This document shows positions 45,970-58,600 of a stretch of DNA of 64,000 nucleotides, piece by piece; the stretch's first letter is position 1, and every line of letters begins with the position of its first letter. The notes under the pieces were generated by a model that saw nothing but the letters and a program-made list of their open reading frames with translations, was not told the origin of the DNA and searched no databases. This stretch comes from Paroedura picta (Eukaryota; Chordata; Lepidosauria; Squamata; Gekkonidae). A program made the translations under genes and the position numbers. Location of the stretch: contig NC_135384.1 of NCBI RefSeq assembly GCF_049243985.1, forward strand, positions 14,504,501-14,568,500, read 5' to 3'.

Positions 45970-46300
45970 AACTGACTCCTACAACCAGTGGCACCCCGCA
46001 GTAGTCTAGGCTTAATCCAAAGCCAGGACACGGTTAAAGTCTGCCAAGCCTGGTCAGACTTCCTCTTAAAGAGCTTGCCCTCACCTAAAGGTTCAGATTA
46101 TTGAGCAGCCAATACAGGCAGGGATCAAGGGAGCAAGTGGTACCCCTAACCAATCCCAACAACTTGTCCACTTCAAGTAAAGAGAGTCACCTGAAGTGAT
46201 CAAACCTCTCCTCTGAAGGTGGCCAACAGACCTCTTGGTCATTTAAATATTATCCATGGCTGGAAGGTCATGGCAGAGTGATAAGACTTTAATTACAAAA
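45970..46300. repeat. Second copy of the 11736-type repeat
   Basis: GGCACCCCGCAGTAGTCTAG and AAAGTCTGCCAAGCC match the left part of the repeat at 11736; the rest diverges. Confidence 0.35.
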
Positions 46301-46366
46301 TAGCTCGCTGATGACTCAAGCCAAGAATCAATTGACTAGTGTGTTGGCACCCTTCCTCCAGGCCCG

Positions 46367-46430
46367 AATATTTACATACTCCTATGAACACTAAGTATGA
46401 ACACTAAATATTTACATACTCCTATGAAAT
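46367..46430. repeat. Short direct duplication
   Basis: ATATTTACATACTCCTATGA occurs twice with a step of about 41 bases, in the D-E spacer. Confidence 0.9.
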
Positions 46431-46861
46431 TCTAAGTGGCCCAGAATTTCAAGTGGAGTTAGCTTTACAGGAAAGTAGACATTGCCCGTTATTCTCCAAG
46501 AATTTCCCATGCTGCAGTTTGCAACTCTAGCTGAGACAGTGCCTTGCCCCAGTCACCCTGCAAGTTTCCTTGGCAGAGTAAGGATCTAAACCTGGATCTC
46601 CAGATCCAGTTCTAATGAAGACACCTAAATTACATTCATCTCCTGTTCACACACAAAACTACTTTGGATTTGCCTCAATATGATTAGCAGAACAAATTGC
46701 TATTGCTCACTGAGGATTCGGTCTCATGGGTGGCTGCAGGAGTTATTAAATACCTTTCCAGCTCTGACTCAGTCTACTGAGAAAGAGCCAAAGACATCAT
46801 CAACATTTATTTCAGAGGTAGGAAAGATTTCAACATGCATAATATGACCCTACACTTTGGT

Positions 46862-47026
46862 TTAGTGGTTAAGAGTGGTGGCTATTAATCTAGAGAGCTC
46901 TCTCAGAGCTTTCTCAGTCTCATCTAACTCACAGAGTGTTTGTTGAGGGGAGATGAAGGGAAGGCCACTTTGAGATTTCTTCGGGTACTGAAAACCAAGG
47001 TATAAAAACCAAATCTTCTTCTTCTA
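46862..47026 (+). mobile_element. Old tRNA-headed SINE with internal deletion
   Basis: AGTGGTTAAGAGTGG near the left, TTTGAGATTTCTTCGGGTA and a TTC tail at the right. It ends about 45 bases before the 5' UTR acceptor of the olfactory receptor. Confidence 0.7.
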
Positions 47027-47136
47027 GATTGAAAAGAATATGAACAATTTGTCTTTTAACATTTATTTTCAGATATACAGTCATACGTTTCCATCTCTTC
47101 CCAGCCAACCAGTCAAAGTATGTGAAGAAAGAAATA

Positions 47137-48072
47137 ATGGAGAATGTCACCTCAGTGAAGACTTTTATTTTACTTGGCTTCTCGAATGCCCCCAAATGGC
47201 GAATTCTCTTCTTTGTCATCTTCTTGTGCATTTACATTGCCACAGTACTTGGCAATCTCCTCATTATTGTCATTGGTATTGTTGACTCGGCCCTCTCCAC
47301 TCCTATGTACTTTTTCCTCAGAAACTTGTCTTTCTTAGAGATCTGCTACACTTCTGTCACCATTCCCAAGATGCTGGATAACATCCTTGCTCTGGATAAA
47401 ACCATCTCCTTACGTGCCTGTGCCGCTCAAATGTATTTCTTCCTCTTCTTTGCATCCACAGAGTGCTGCCTCCTAGCCTTCATGGCCTATGATCGCTACG
47501 TTGCTATATGCAATCCTCTGCGTTACCCCGTCATCATGAGAAAGAGGGTGTGTGTTCAGCTTGCGGCCCTGTCCTGGAGCTGCAGCAGCCTACTGGCTTT
47601 GGGTCACACCACCTTCATTTTCGCCCTTCCTTTTTGCGATTCCAATGTCATCAACCACTTCTTCTGTGAATTCCAGCCAGTGTTAAAGTTGGTGTGTGGG
47701 GACACTTATTGGAATGAAGTCCAAATCATTGGAGCAGCTGCATTTGTGATCCTGTTGCCCTTCATGCTGATCCTCTTGTCCTATTCCCAAATCATTGCCA
47801 CCATCCTAAGGATGAAATCAGCCAAAAGCAGGCAGAAGGCTTTCTCCACCTGCTCCTCACACCTCATTGTGGTCTCATTATTTTATGGCACAGGCATTTT
47901 CGTATACATACGCCCCAAATCCAGTTACTCTCTGAATGTGGACAAATTCCTCTCTCTTTTCTATTCAGTGATTACTCCAATGTTGAACCCTATTATCTAC
48001 AGTCTGAGAAACAAGGATGTTAAAGGGGCTCTGAAGAGAACAGTGTTAAAGTTAAGGCCTTCAAAATGTTAA
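47137..48072 (+). CDS. Olfactory receptor, class II, family 10-like, intact single exon (311 aa)
   Basis: Rhodopsin-like (class A) odorant receptor for ciliary membranes of olfactory neurons, coupling to Golf and adenylyl cyclase in the known family. It begins MENVTSVKTFILLGF with an N-glycosylation site at Asn3. It carries GN in TM1, PMYFFL, the TM3 motif MAYDRYVAIC, SYSQI in TM5, KAFSTCSSHL at TM6 and PMLNPIIYSLRN in TM7. Length is normal and no motif is broken. LEICYTSVTIPKML and the TECCLLAFMAYD stretch suggest family 10 (OR10A-like), which I hold only moderately. The frame is open five codons upstream but without an ATG, so the ATG at 47137 is the start. A pyrimidine-rich acceptor (cag at 47070-47072) just upstream fits the usual non-coding 5' exon. 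It is the only plus-strand gene and sits between V2R genes D and E. Confidence 0.95.
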   Translation: MENVTSVKTFILLGFSNAPKWRILFFVIFLCIYIATVLGNLLIIVIGIVDSALSTPMYFFLRNLSFLEICYTSVTIPKMLDNILALDKTISLRACAAQMYFFLFFASTECCLLAFMAYDRYVAICNPLRYPVIMRKRVCVQLAALSWSCSSLLALGHTTFIFALPFCDSNVINHFFCEFQPVLKLVCGDTYWNEVQIIGAAAFVILLPFMLILLSYSQIIATILRMKSAKSRQKAFSTCSSHLIVVSLFYGTGIFVYIRPKSSYSLNVDKFLSLFYSVITPMLNPIIYSLRNKDVKGALKRTVLKLRPSKC

Positions 48073-48216
48073 ATATTTAAGATAAAGGGAATTCTATGAA
48101 AACCTTACTATTCAACTGGCCTTATGCTACAGGACAAATTTATCTCATTGTGGCAGAGGAAGATGTTCTCTAAACAGTTTTTATAGTCACTGGACCAAAC
48201 CCAGGTTAAATAGGTC

Positions 48217-48485
48217 CTGTGGTAAGTGGCAGAAATGCTGTCTGAAGCTGTCTGTCCATGAGGTTGGGAGTTCGATCCCAGCAGCCGGCTCAAGGTTGAC
48301 TCAGCCTTCCATCCTTCCGAGGTCGGTAAAATCAGTACCCAGCTTGCTGGGGGGTAAAACGGTAATGATTGGGGAAGGCACTGGCAAGGCCACCCTGTAT
48401 TGAGTCTGCCATGAAAACGCTAGAGGGCATCACCCCAAGGGTCAGACATGACTCGGTGCTTGCACAGGGGATACCTTTACCTTTA
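48217..48485 (+). mobile_element. Sauria-type SINE
   Basis: Just downstream of the olfactory receptor. The head is partly decayed, the body is good, and it ends TGCACAGGGGATACC plus two TTTACC units. Confidence 0.9.
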
Positions 48486-48599
48486 CCATTTAAAGCAAAG
48501 AATATTAAACATAGAAAGTCAGATTGACAAACAGAATTAGGAACCCTCAATTGATTTACGTCCCCTTGATGGGATTACAATGAAATCATATTTGATTAG

Positions 48600-49240
48600 C
48601 AGGGTGGCAATTCTGCCAATGAACATTCGACTTGCTTTTTTGGCTTAAATACGGCCGCACTCAATTTTATTATACCACTTTCCAAAGGGCTGGCCTTTAA
48701 CAGCACATAGTCTTACACCTCAGCTGTCGGGCTGCTTACCCCAGTGTCCATGGACGCCTTGGGCACCACTCTATTCTAGCTGAGAGAGTAGGTCCTCCGT
48801 GTCTGGAATCTCTCACCAGGAAGTGACCATATGGAGGCCCACCAGGCATCCACCTCATTTGGGCCCCAGGTAGGCCACGCTCAATCTTAGCTGATCTCAT
48901 TAAGTAGACCCCCCCCAACCTTCAATACACAGACTGGGCTGCCTGCCAACAGGCTCTTACCATGTCTAAACTGACTACAACAGAGAAACACACAACAGGA
49001 ACATGGAACCAAAACATTAACAAAGGGGAGGGAGGGAAGCTGCTTAGCTGCCAGGAGCCAAAGATGGTGAGGACCAGCACACATGGTCTTTTTAAAGGCA
49101 CATGAATGCACCACCTCTGCATATCACCAGTGGCATTCTCTTGCGTGGCTCATCTGTCTCCAGACCACCCCCCAAATAATCAATGGCCCACGCGTTAAGT
49201 TCATGACCACTAATTGTTTACAGAATTTTAATTGTAGGTG
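48600..49240. repeat. Unclassified repeat-like segment
   Basis: GC-richer segment downstream of the olfactory receptor, with CAATTTTATTATACC near its left and coding-free interior. In base composition and layout it resembles 15370-15960. I could not find clear ends. Confidence 0.25.
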
Positions 49241-50139
49241 AGTTTTTAAAACCTTTTAAAGGTACAATACAACACCCTCTGCTGTTCTTGAGGTTAATTG
49301 GATCCTTCCAAAAAAATTTTGTATGTAGAATTGGAACTTCAGAATCTTTAGAACATGTTTTCTTTGACTCCAGGTTCCACCATAATATATGATATGTTTT
49401 ATCAAAATGGATAATATTTTGCATTAACTCCTAATGTTGTAATTCAGATTGAATTGCATATTCTAATTTACATCTTATATTGTATGATGGACTTTTTAAT
49501 CACTGTATTTGTTTTTTTTAATTTGGTCAATGAGTGTAGTAATAAATGTTACGTTAATCTCAATTAAAACACACCCCAAACTACTGTGAAAATAATGGTT
49601 TTATCATGTCAAAGTATGTTCTGAGGCTCATTTTTTCTGTTTAATTTTTGATAGTGGTTTTTTTTTTTTTGATGATTAAACTGGTCAGGTAACAGTAGTA
49701 CAAGGAATGAACTTGGCCACGACATACTTTTTTCTGTGCAACTTCTTCCATCTTTATTTATATAATCCTAGTTTGAGATCATTGAGGCACCAAAGGTAAC
49801 TTATTATGAACTATTGAGAAATAGAGCAGGATGAGATTATAATCAATATGTAAATAAACACTATAATCCTGCTCTCTTCAAGGCATTTGTTAGCAGTACT
49901 ATAAAAGGTTGCTTCCCTATTCCTGACAGCCTTTTCTTACCACAGGCAAGAGCCCATTTGCTGGACTGGTACTACATGCCCCCGCATCAAACCTCCACTT
50001 CTATCCACAATGTTCTAGACAGGGAAAGCCAGACCACCATCACAAGGTACTCTGGGAGTGCCAGTAGCCATGTTGGGGGTAGGAGGAGATTTATAGATTA
50101 TTTTACCCACCATCGGGCACTCTTGTTCTTTCTGTTTTA

Positions 50140-50240
50140 TGGGATTTTACTCTTTTATTGTAAACTGCTACGAGCTAGACTGCCTTTGCCAGTGGCAGTG
50201 GATAAATCCAATAAATAATAATAACAATAATACACAATGT
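50140..50240 (+). mobile_element. Possible L2-like LINE 3' tail
   Basis: TTTTATTGTAAACTGCTACG followed by GGATAAATCCAATAAATAAT. Similar in style to the other L2-like tails but short. Confidence 0.35.
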
Positions 50241-50956
50241 TTGGACCAACTGACTCTGCTCCTGAAAGATGCCAGCACATAGAAAACAGGTGTCATGCAC
50301 ACATCTTCATTGAGACAAAGAATATCCACCTTTCCTGACATCCTCCTCCTCCTGATGATTGTATGAGTAAATAGTGGCCAACAGACTTCTTTCTCAATCT
50401 CATCCTGAATCAAAATCCTTTGTTTCCCCTAAACCCCCCATTTCTTTTCAACACTGAGCCAGCTTTTAGAGTTTAATGACCCTTATCTGCTAGGTATTAG
50501 TTATCAGCCAGTTTCCTGACTCCTGTTGAAAACATTATAGTTCCCCCCAAATATCATCTTTTGTTAATTCTATCATCTTGATCACGGCCATTCTTAGGGC
50601 AGTCAAAACTATTGTATACTCCCTGGAAGGACCATCCAGCCCATGTGCTTTCCCACTATGTACATGGCTGAAAGGGGGTATAAAGTCTTCTCTCAAGTCT
50701 CCTTGAGATTTGGAGGTAAGGCCTCAGAAGGGCACAATGCCTCAAAGACCCTCTTCCTAAGCAGCCATTTTTGCCTGGAGAGTTGATTTTTGTACCCTGG
50801 AGTTAAATGGCAATGATGGTGATAAAGGGCAACCTGCAGGTCAAGTTGGGGGAAGAGTGGCATGGCTGTGTCTCTCCTGAGCGATGGGCAGCCCTTCACA
50901 CCAACGTCTACCTGTAGTATGCTCTATTTTGAACACAGCAAACTTCATTGCTTGTA

Positions 50957-50969
50957 GTAGTAGTAGTAA

Positions 50970-51016
<47 letters not shown>

Positions 51017-51020
51017 ATAA
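50957..51020. repeat. Trinucleotide microsatellite (TAG)n
   Basis: About 21 TAG units with one or two interruptions, in the D-E spacer about 690 bases beyond the gene E stop. Confidence 0.97.
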
Positions 51021-51709
51021 TGAGGAAACCAATGCATACTCAGTTTTTATATTTCACTAGAGAAGTATTTGGACACTAGTGCTAAAAATTTTGTGATCTC
51101 CTTAGCTCCCTGGAAATGAGGGTGTTATAGAACTATGGGTGCAGGGAAACATTATGATCGAGACTGAAGGCAGTTGAAATTTTAAAATAATTTGTATGGT
51201 AATTAAATTATTAGATATATTGTGTTTTAAACTGTGTATACCGCCCTGAGTCAGCATTATGAGTCAGCATTCTAAATAAATCAATACATGAATTTAATGA
51301 GGGAAGGAGGAGACAGGTCCACTTGGAGAATGGAAATCCTAAAACAGAATTATGAGATGTGCCTTTCAGCCTGATTTATATAACTTCCATATTTGAATGT
51401 TGTGAAATTTCCTCTTACTTAGGTAAATACACAAAGAATTGTTGAAAAACGGATGAGGACTTGCTATTGAAGAAGGATTATCCACTGAAAACAATTTGCA
51501 AGACATCTTTCTGAATACAACCAACATAAAGGACATTCTTTATTTTTGTGAAATATAATTTATTTTGGACTACCATTAGGATAGGTCTTTTCCTTCTCTT
51601 GAAATAGGATTATAACTGGTGACATGAGGCAGTAAGAAACAAAGAGATAATCCATTCTTTACTGTCATCAACATACAACCCAAATATGGATTTCAAGAAA
51701 AAAAGATGG

Positions 51710-52617
51710 CTAAGATTTTGAAACTTTCCTAATTATCTGTTCGCGACTATTCATCCCTGGCCTCAAGAAAATGATGTAGCATTTAGGGAAAAAGATACAA
51801 CCCAGTAAGCCAGCACCAGAGGATAAGATAGAGAAGATCTCCACAGCCACCATGAATTTTCCTTTAGAACTCAAGTAAGTTGGAATAAAGGAAAACCAAA
51901 CACTGCAAAAAACTAACATACTGAAAGTGATGAACCTGGCTTCATTGAAACTGTCAGGTAACTTCCTGGAAAGGAAAGCCACTGAGAAGCTGATACTGGC
52001 CAGAAAACTCAGATAGCCAAGGACCGAGTAAAACATGATAGCAGAACCCTCATTACATTCCAGGATTATTGTCTTGGGTTGTGAATGCATATTCATTTGT
52101 GGGAAGGGAGGAGAAATACAGACCCAAAGAATACAAATCACTACTTGAATTAAGGATCCAGAAAGGACAATGGAATGGGCCAGTTTTTTACCCACCCATC
52201 TCCTCATGTGAGACCCTGGTTTGGTAGCCATGAAGGCCAAGACCACAGTGATGGTTTTAGCTAACACACTAGAAAGAGCTACACAGAAGATGAGTCCAAA
52301 AGTAGTCTGACGCAGTAGGCAGGTAACCTTTCCTGGTTTTCCAATAAACAGCAAGGAGCTGAGGAAGCAAAGGAGGAGAGAGAGGAGGAGAATATAGGTG
52401 AGGCTTTGGTTGTTGGCTTTAACAATGGGAGTGTTCTTGTATTTCATGAACGTCTGAAGCACCAAAGCTGTGAGCACAGAGAAACATATAGCACAAAGAA
52501 CAAAAATAATTCCTAAGGTCTCTTTGTATGAAAGGTAGGTTGGGATCTTCGGAATGCATTTATGATGGCCTTCACTGGAGTACTGATCATCTGGACATTT
52601 GACACAGGCATCCATAT
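51710..52617 (-). CDS. Gene E exon 6 (7-TM domain and stop)
   Basis: 908 nt. [19 protein letters not shown], seven hydrophobic segments, [17 protein letters not shown], ending IRKVSKS. The extra SKS comes from a changed stop codon. Confidence 0.95.
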
Positions 52618-55600
52618 CTGTAGGGAAAAAAGAGCTGTTTCAGAATTTTATGGCAGTGACTATTATCAAAGAGATTGTCATATAAATGAGGTAGATATGA
52701 ATGTCCCTCCCTTCTTTCTTCTCCCTTAGCTTCCTTTCTCAACATATATGTCAATGGTTAGGGATAATGCTTTTGGTGACTGGCTAGGTATGAGGCCCAT
52801 CAAGCATTCAATGTACAGGAAAGGTCTCTTTCACACCATCTTTCCTTTTGACCAAAGATCTAAATTTTGGAAAGTATTACGTTGTTGTTCTTGTTGTTGT
52901 TGTTGTTGTTAGGTGCGAATTCATGTCCGACTCATCGCGACCCCATGGACAATGATCCTCCAGGCCTTCCTGTCGTCTACCATTCCCCGGAGTCCATGTA
53001 AGTTTGCACCCAATGCTTCAGTGACTCCATCCTGCCACCTCATTCTCTGTTGTCCCCTTCTTCTTTTGCCCTCAATCGCTCCCAGCATTAGGCTCTTCTC
53101 CAGGGAGTCCTTCCTTCTCATGAGGTGGCCAAAGTATTTGAGTTTCATCTTCAGGAGTCCATTTAAGTTTGCACCGACTGCTTCAGTGACTCCATCCAGC
53201 TACCTCATTCTCTGTCGTCCCCTTCTTCTTTTGCCCTCAATTGCTCCCAGCATCAGGCTCTTCTCCAGGGAGTCCTTCCTTCTCATGAGGTAGCCAAAGT
53301 ATTTGAGTTTCATCTTCAGGATCTGGCCTTCTAAGGAGCAGTCAGGGCTGATCTCCTCTAGAACTGACCACTCTTCTCCAGCATCAGAGTTCAAAAGCCT
53401 GAATTCCGTGACGCTCAGCCTTCCTTATGGTCCAACTTTCGTAGCCACACATTTCAACTGGGAAGACCATAGTCTTTGTTGGCAGGGTGATGTCTCCCCC
53501 TTTTAGGATGCTGTCTCGATTTAACATAACTTTCATCCCCAGGAGAAAGTTTCTTTTAATTTCTTTGCTGCAGTCCCCATCTGCAGTGATCTTGGAGCCC
53601 AGGAAAATAAAATCTGTCACTACCTTTGCCAGGAATTGAGAGGGGCAGATGCCAAGATCTTCCTTTTCTTGATGTTGAGTTTCAAGCCAATTTTTGCAAT
53701 CTCCTCCTTTACCCACATCAACAGGCTCTTTAGTTGATCTTCACTTTCTGCCATTAGAGTGGTATCATCTGCATATTTGAGGTTGTTGATATTTCTCCCT
53801 GCAAGCTTGATCCCAATTTGTGACTCATCTAACCCCGCCTTTCTCATGATGTGCTCCGCATCCAAGTTAAATAGGCAAGGCGACAGTATACAGCCTTGCC
53901 GAATTCCTTTCTCAATTTTGAACCAATCAGTAATTCCATGCCCGGTTTTCACTGTTGCTTCTTGACCTGCATATAGGTTTCTCAAGATACAAATAAGATG
54001 CTCTGGTATTCCCATCTCTTTAAGAACTTGCCACAATTTGTTGTGCTCCACACAATCAAAGGCTTTAGCATAGTCAATGAAGCATAAGTAAATGTTTTTC
54101 TGGAACTCCCTAGCTTTCTCCATGATCCAGCGTATGTTGGCAATTTGATCTCTAGTTCCTCTGCCTCTTCGAACTCCTGCCTGTACTTCTGGAAGTTCGC
54201 GGTCCACATATTGCTGGAGCCTAGCTTGTAGGATTTTGAGCATAACTTTGCTAGCATGAGAAATGAGTGCAGTGGTTCGGTAGTTTGAACATTCTTTGGC
54301 ATTGCCCTTCTTTGGGATTGGAATGTAAACTGACCTTTTCCAATCCTGTTGCCATTGTCGAGTTTTCCAAATTTGCTGGCATATTGAGTATAGCATTTTT
54401 ACTGCATCATCTTTTAAGATTTTGAATAGTTCTACTGCAATGCTAAGGTTGACTCAGCCTTCAATCCTTTCGAGGTCGGTAAAATGAGTACCCAGCTTGC
54501 TGGGGGGTAAACGGTAATGACTGGGGCAGGCACTGGCAAAGCACTGTGTATTGAGTTTGCCACAAAAACACTAGAGGGCGTCACCCCAAGTGTCAGACAT
54601 GACCCGGTGCTTGAACAGGGGATACCTTTACCTTTACCTTTTTACTGGAATGCTGTCACTACCACTAGCTTTACTATTGCTCAGACTTCCTAAGGCTCAT
54701 TTGACTTCACATTCCAGGATGTCTGCCTCCAGGTCAGTAACTACCCCATTGTGGTTATCAGGGATGTTAAGCTTGCTCTTGTATAGTTCCTCTGTATACT
54801 TTTTCCACGTTTTAAAAATTTCTTCTGTTTTTGTGAGGTCCCTACCATTTTGGTCCTTTATCATACCCATCTTTGCATGAAATGTTCTCTTCATATCTCC
54901 AATTTTCTTGAAAAGATCTCTGGTCCTCCCCATTCTATTGTTTTCTTCTATTGGTTTGCACTGTTCATTTAAAAAGGCATTCTTAACTCTTTTAGCTAGT
55001 CTCTAGAATTCAGCGTTCAGTTGGGTGTATCTTTCTCTTTCTCCCTTGCCTTTCACTTCCCTTCTCTCCTCAGCTATTTGTAAAACTTCCTCAGACAGCC
55101 ATTTTGCTTTCTTGCATTTCTTTTTCTTTGGGATGGTTTTAGTTGCTACCTGTTGTACAATGCTGCGAACCTCTGCCCATAGTTCTTCAGGTGCTCTCTC
55201 TATCAGATCTAATTCCTTAAATCTATTTGTCACCTCTACTGTATATTCATCAGGAATATAATTTAGTTCATATCTGAGTGGCCTAGTGCTTTTACCTACT
55301 TTCTTCAATTTAAGTATAAATTTTGCAACAAGAAGCTGATGATCTGAACCAGAATCAGCTCCTGGTCTTGTTTTTACTGACTGTATAGAACATCTCCATC
55401 TTTGGCTGCAGAGCACATAGTCAATCTGATTTCTGTGTTGACCGTCTGGTGATGTCCATGTGTAGAGTCATCTCTTGGGTTGTTGGAAAAGAGTGTTTGC
55501 TATGTCCTGTGCTCTGCTTCATTTTGTACTCCAAGGCCAAACTTGTCTGTTATCCTGGTTATCTTTTGGCTTCCTACTTTAGCATTCCAATCCCTCATGA

Positions 55601-58600
55601 TGATAAACACATCATTTTTTGGCGTTGCTTCTAGAAGGTGTTGTAGGGCTTCATAGAACTGGTCAACTTCATCCTCTTCAGCAGCCGTAGATTGGGCATA
55701 GACCTGGATTACTGTGATGTTGAAAGTTTTGCCTTGGATCTGAACTATCATCCTGTCATTTTGAGGATTATATCCCAGTACTGCTTTTCCTACTCTTTTA
55801 TTGATTATGAAGGCTACTCCATTCCTTCTGTGAGATTCTTGCCCACAGTAGTATACCTGATGGTCATCTGAAATAAATTCACCCATTCCTGTCCATTTGA
55901 GTTCACTGATTCCTAAAATGTCGATGTTCAGTCTTGTCATCTCTTGTTTGACCACATCCAGCGTGCATTGATTCATGGATCTGACGTGATTGTAGGGGAT
56001 CATTAAAAATGAGGGCACTGTGCCAAACAGCTGATAATGACAGGCACGCTGCCAGCTCCCTTTAAATTTCTCCCCAGCTAGGAAGAGATGTAAAGTGAGT
56101 GGATGATGCACCTCTCATTATCAGCTGTTCAACAAGCATTCTCTCCCATCACATTCTCATTCCCTGCCTGAGAAATTGGGGGGGGGGGGTATGCATTTAA
56201 ATGGGCCAAATCATGACCAAAATGATGAAAGGAGGAAATGAGAAAAAAACAAACAAACAATGAGCAGATGAGTTTTTAGAGGCTTCCATGTCTCTTTTAG
56301 AGGCTTCCATTAAGATCTACTAAATTTTTAACGAAAATAAGTTTGAGTCCAGTGGCATGTTTAATGCAGCTTAATTCTTGGTATGCTAGATCACTTCTAT
56401 TATCAGGACTTACCAACTGCTTTAATAAAATATTAGCTATATTAATTGCTCCACTAATTACAGATGTTGGCACTAACTAGCCTTTCATGGCTACTATCCA
56501 CCTCCTCTTATTTCTACCTATATGTAAGGGTTGAGGGTGTTTGTTTAAATACACCTGCAGAGGTGTGTATGCACATGAAAGCTTATACAAAGATTATGCA
56601 CTCTGGGTCCTCCTTTCCTGCTCTACTGCTTGCTTGCTTATGCCCTCCACAGGACTTTGTGCTCTGTGGGTATGAATCTACTACTTGACCGGTGCCCCCA
56701 GGACATTCAACTGGCCTCAACCCGGGCCAGGGCCTTTTCAATCCTGGCCTTATCCTGGTAGAATGAGCTCTTTGAAGAGCTGAAGGCCCTGCCAGAATTA
56801 TCAGCTTTCCGCAGGGCCTACAAGATGGAGCTCTTCCGCCACACTTATGTTTAAGGCAAGGGTGGAGTCCTGGTATTCCATCTGAAGATTCCCCCCTTGA
56901 AGTATAACCGGCATGGCACCTCACTCACAATGGCCTTCAGCTGAACGGGGAGGGAGGGGAATTGGAGTTATAAGAAGGGACTATTTTTATCGCCTGCCGC
57001 CATTTGTTGGATGGGATGCTTTATTGGTTTTATTGTGTTTTAATGTTTTATTGTTGTGAACCACAGCGAGTCCATGTGAAGAGCGGCAGTATATAAACAA
57101 ATAAATGTGCTTTCTTCCAGTTATATAAGAATATTTCACAACACGCCTCTTACCTATCTGCTCCGAGACCGTCCCGTCTGGACATACAGTACAATCATAA
57201 CAGCAAAATGTCTTTCCCTCCTTCATTGTCTTGCTGTAGCCTGGCTGGCATTGGTCATTGCAGACAGAAATGGGAAGCACCTGCCCATAAATGTAAAATT
57301 AAGTTAGCATCAAATCCATGTCTTTTGATGATGGGGTTTTTTTTGGGGGGGAGAGAAATTAAGACATCAGAGAAAACAAATTTGCACTTCGTATTAAGCA
57401 GATTTTTTGTGATGTCACCAATAATCTGTGATTTGTCAAAAATGATGTAACAGATGCCTTTCTGATGAGGACTCAATGGAAGAATGACACTTCCATTTTG
57501 ATGGAAGAGCAACGTGGTCTAAACCAACATTTTTCAAACTTTTGACTGTGGAGGAGTTCCTGAAATTAATTTACAGGCTATGACGGCCCCAGAAGTGGTC
57601 AGCTCACCACACATGCCTGCGATGTCTCCTGAAAGTGACAAAACAATCTTTACCCTTCACCCTCTTTTTGCTCCCTTCATTTGCCTTTACTATTACTATA
57701 GTAACTCCACCCCATGTACACCAAAAAGAAAGGTAGGAGCTGAGAAGATAGCCCGTGGCCCTCATACTATGTCACGATTCCCCACTTTTGAGTTTTACAC
57801 CTATGTCCTATCCATTGAGCCAAATGAGCACAGGCAGCCAGTTCCCTAACTTGTGACCAACTCCATTAAGGCAGAATGAGAAAGGCCCGGGGGATTGTAG
57901 ACATCTGGTTGGGAATCCCTTGTCTAGCCATAAGGGATTTCCAAACATATTTATCCTCCCTAGTTCAAAGGGCAAATGTGGATATTCTCCAGTTATTCTC
58001 CTAATAGCAGCTTCTTCTTCATAAATAGCGAAAAGCCAAGGTATTTCACTGTTTTTATTGGAGGTCAGAATGCAGGAGATGGTTGCTCTTCATACTCTGG
58101 ATCATGTCTGATAGTGTATTTTTCTTCTTCACATAAAAAAAGATCCCCAGTGGTGACTGGAAAAATTTCCATTCCTCAAACAAAGTTGGATATATCTGAT
58201 TAGTTAAAAGAAACCTGTTTTCACTAAATCTATTCTTATATATGGTAGAAGTATTTGCAAGTTGCACCAACCAACTGCCCAGCAGCTAAAGAAATTCTTA
58301 GTGCAGAGATATGGTCATGAGGAACCTTATCAGAATAGTTTCTCAGAAGGTTTTGTCTTTTGATGGAGTCTTTTGAGGATTTGAATACATAACTGGGGAT
58401 GCCAACAAACTGATTTACAACATCACATGCATAGATAATTTGGGTGGTTCATACCCCCGAACCCAGGTTCACAGGAGGTGCACCCAAACATTTTCCAGAC
58501 CTCTTGTTTATTGAAGCTTTGGGCTGGAATCTTTCATCTAGCAGCTGAGCAGGGCAGTCTGACTCTCAGATTTTATTTTTAAATGTCTCTGAGCTACTCA

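Larger units (their letters stand above)
49241..51700. other. D-E spacer between olfactory receptor and gene E
   Basis: AT-rich, with a possible L2-like tail near 50140, a TAG microsatellite near 50957 and no coding frame that I can support. Confidence 0.5.
52880..55987 (-). mobile_element. BovB (RTE clade) LINE, near full length, broken
   Basis: Non-LTR retrotransposon in intron 5 of gene E, same strand as the gene. The endonuclease part near 55500-55980 reads [12 protein letters not shown] and DWNAKVGSQ. The reverse transcriptase at 53620-54396 has [31 protein letters not shown], the [14 protein letters not shown] motif and the catalytic box [13 protein letters not shown]. The 3' end carries the family tail with a GTT-rich end (52880-52911). 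About 3.1 kb matches the usual BovB length. The open frame is interrupted at least five times, once by a Sauria SINE. There is also an in-frame 165-bp tandem duplication at 52989-53320. It cannot encode an active protein as it stands. The insertion replaces intron sequence that is present in gene D. Confidence 0.93.

Noticed and set aside
47122-47136. Five extra codons at the start of the olfactory receptor frame
   Set aside because: The frame opens with GTG, not ATG. The ATG at 47137 gives the normal short N-terminus with an NVT glycosylation site.
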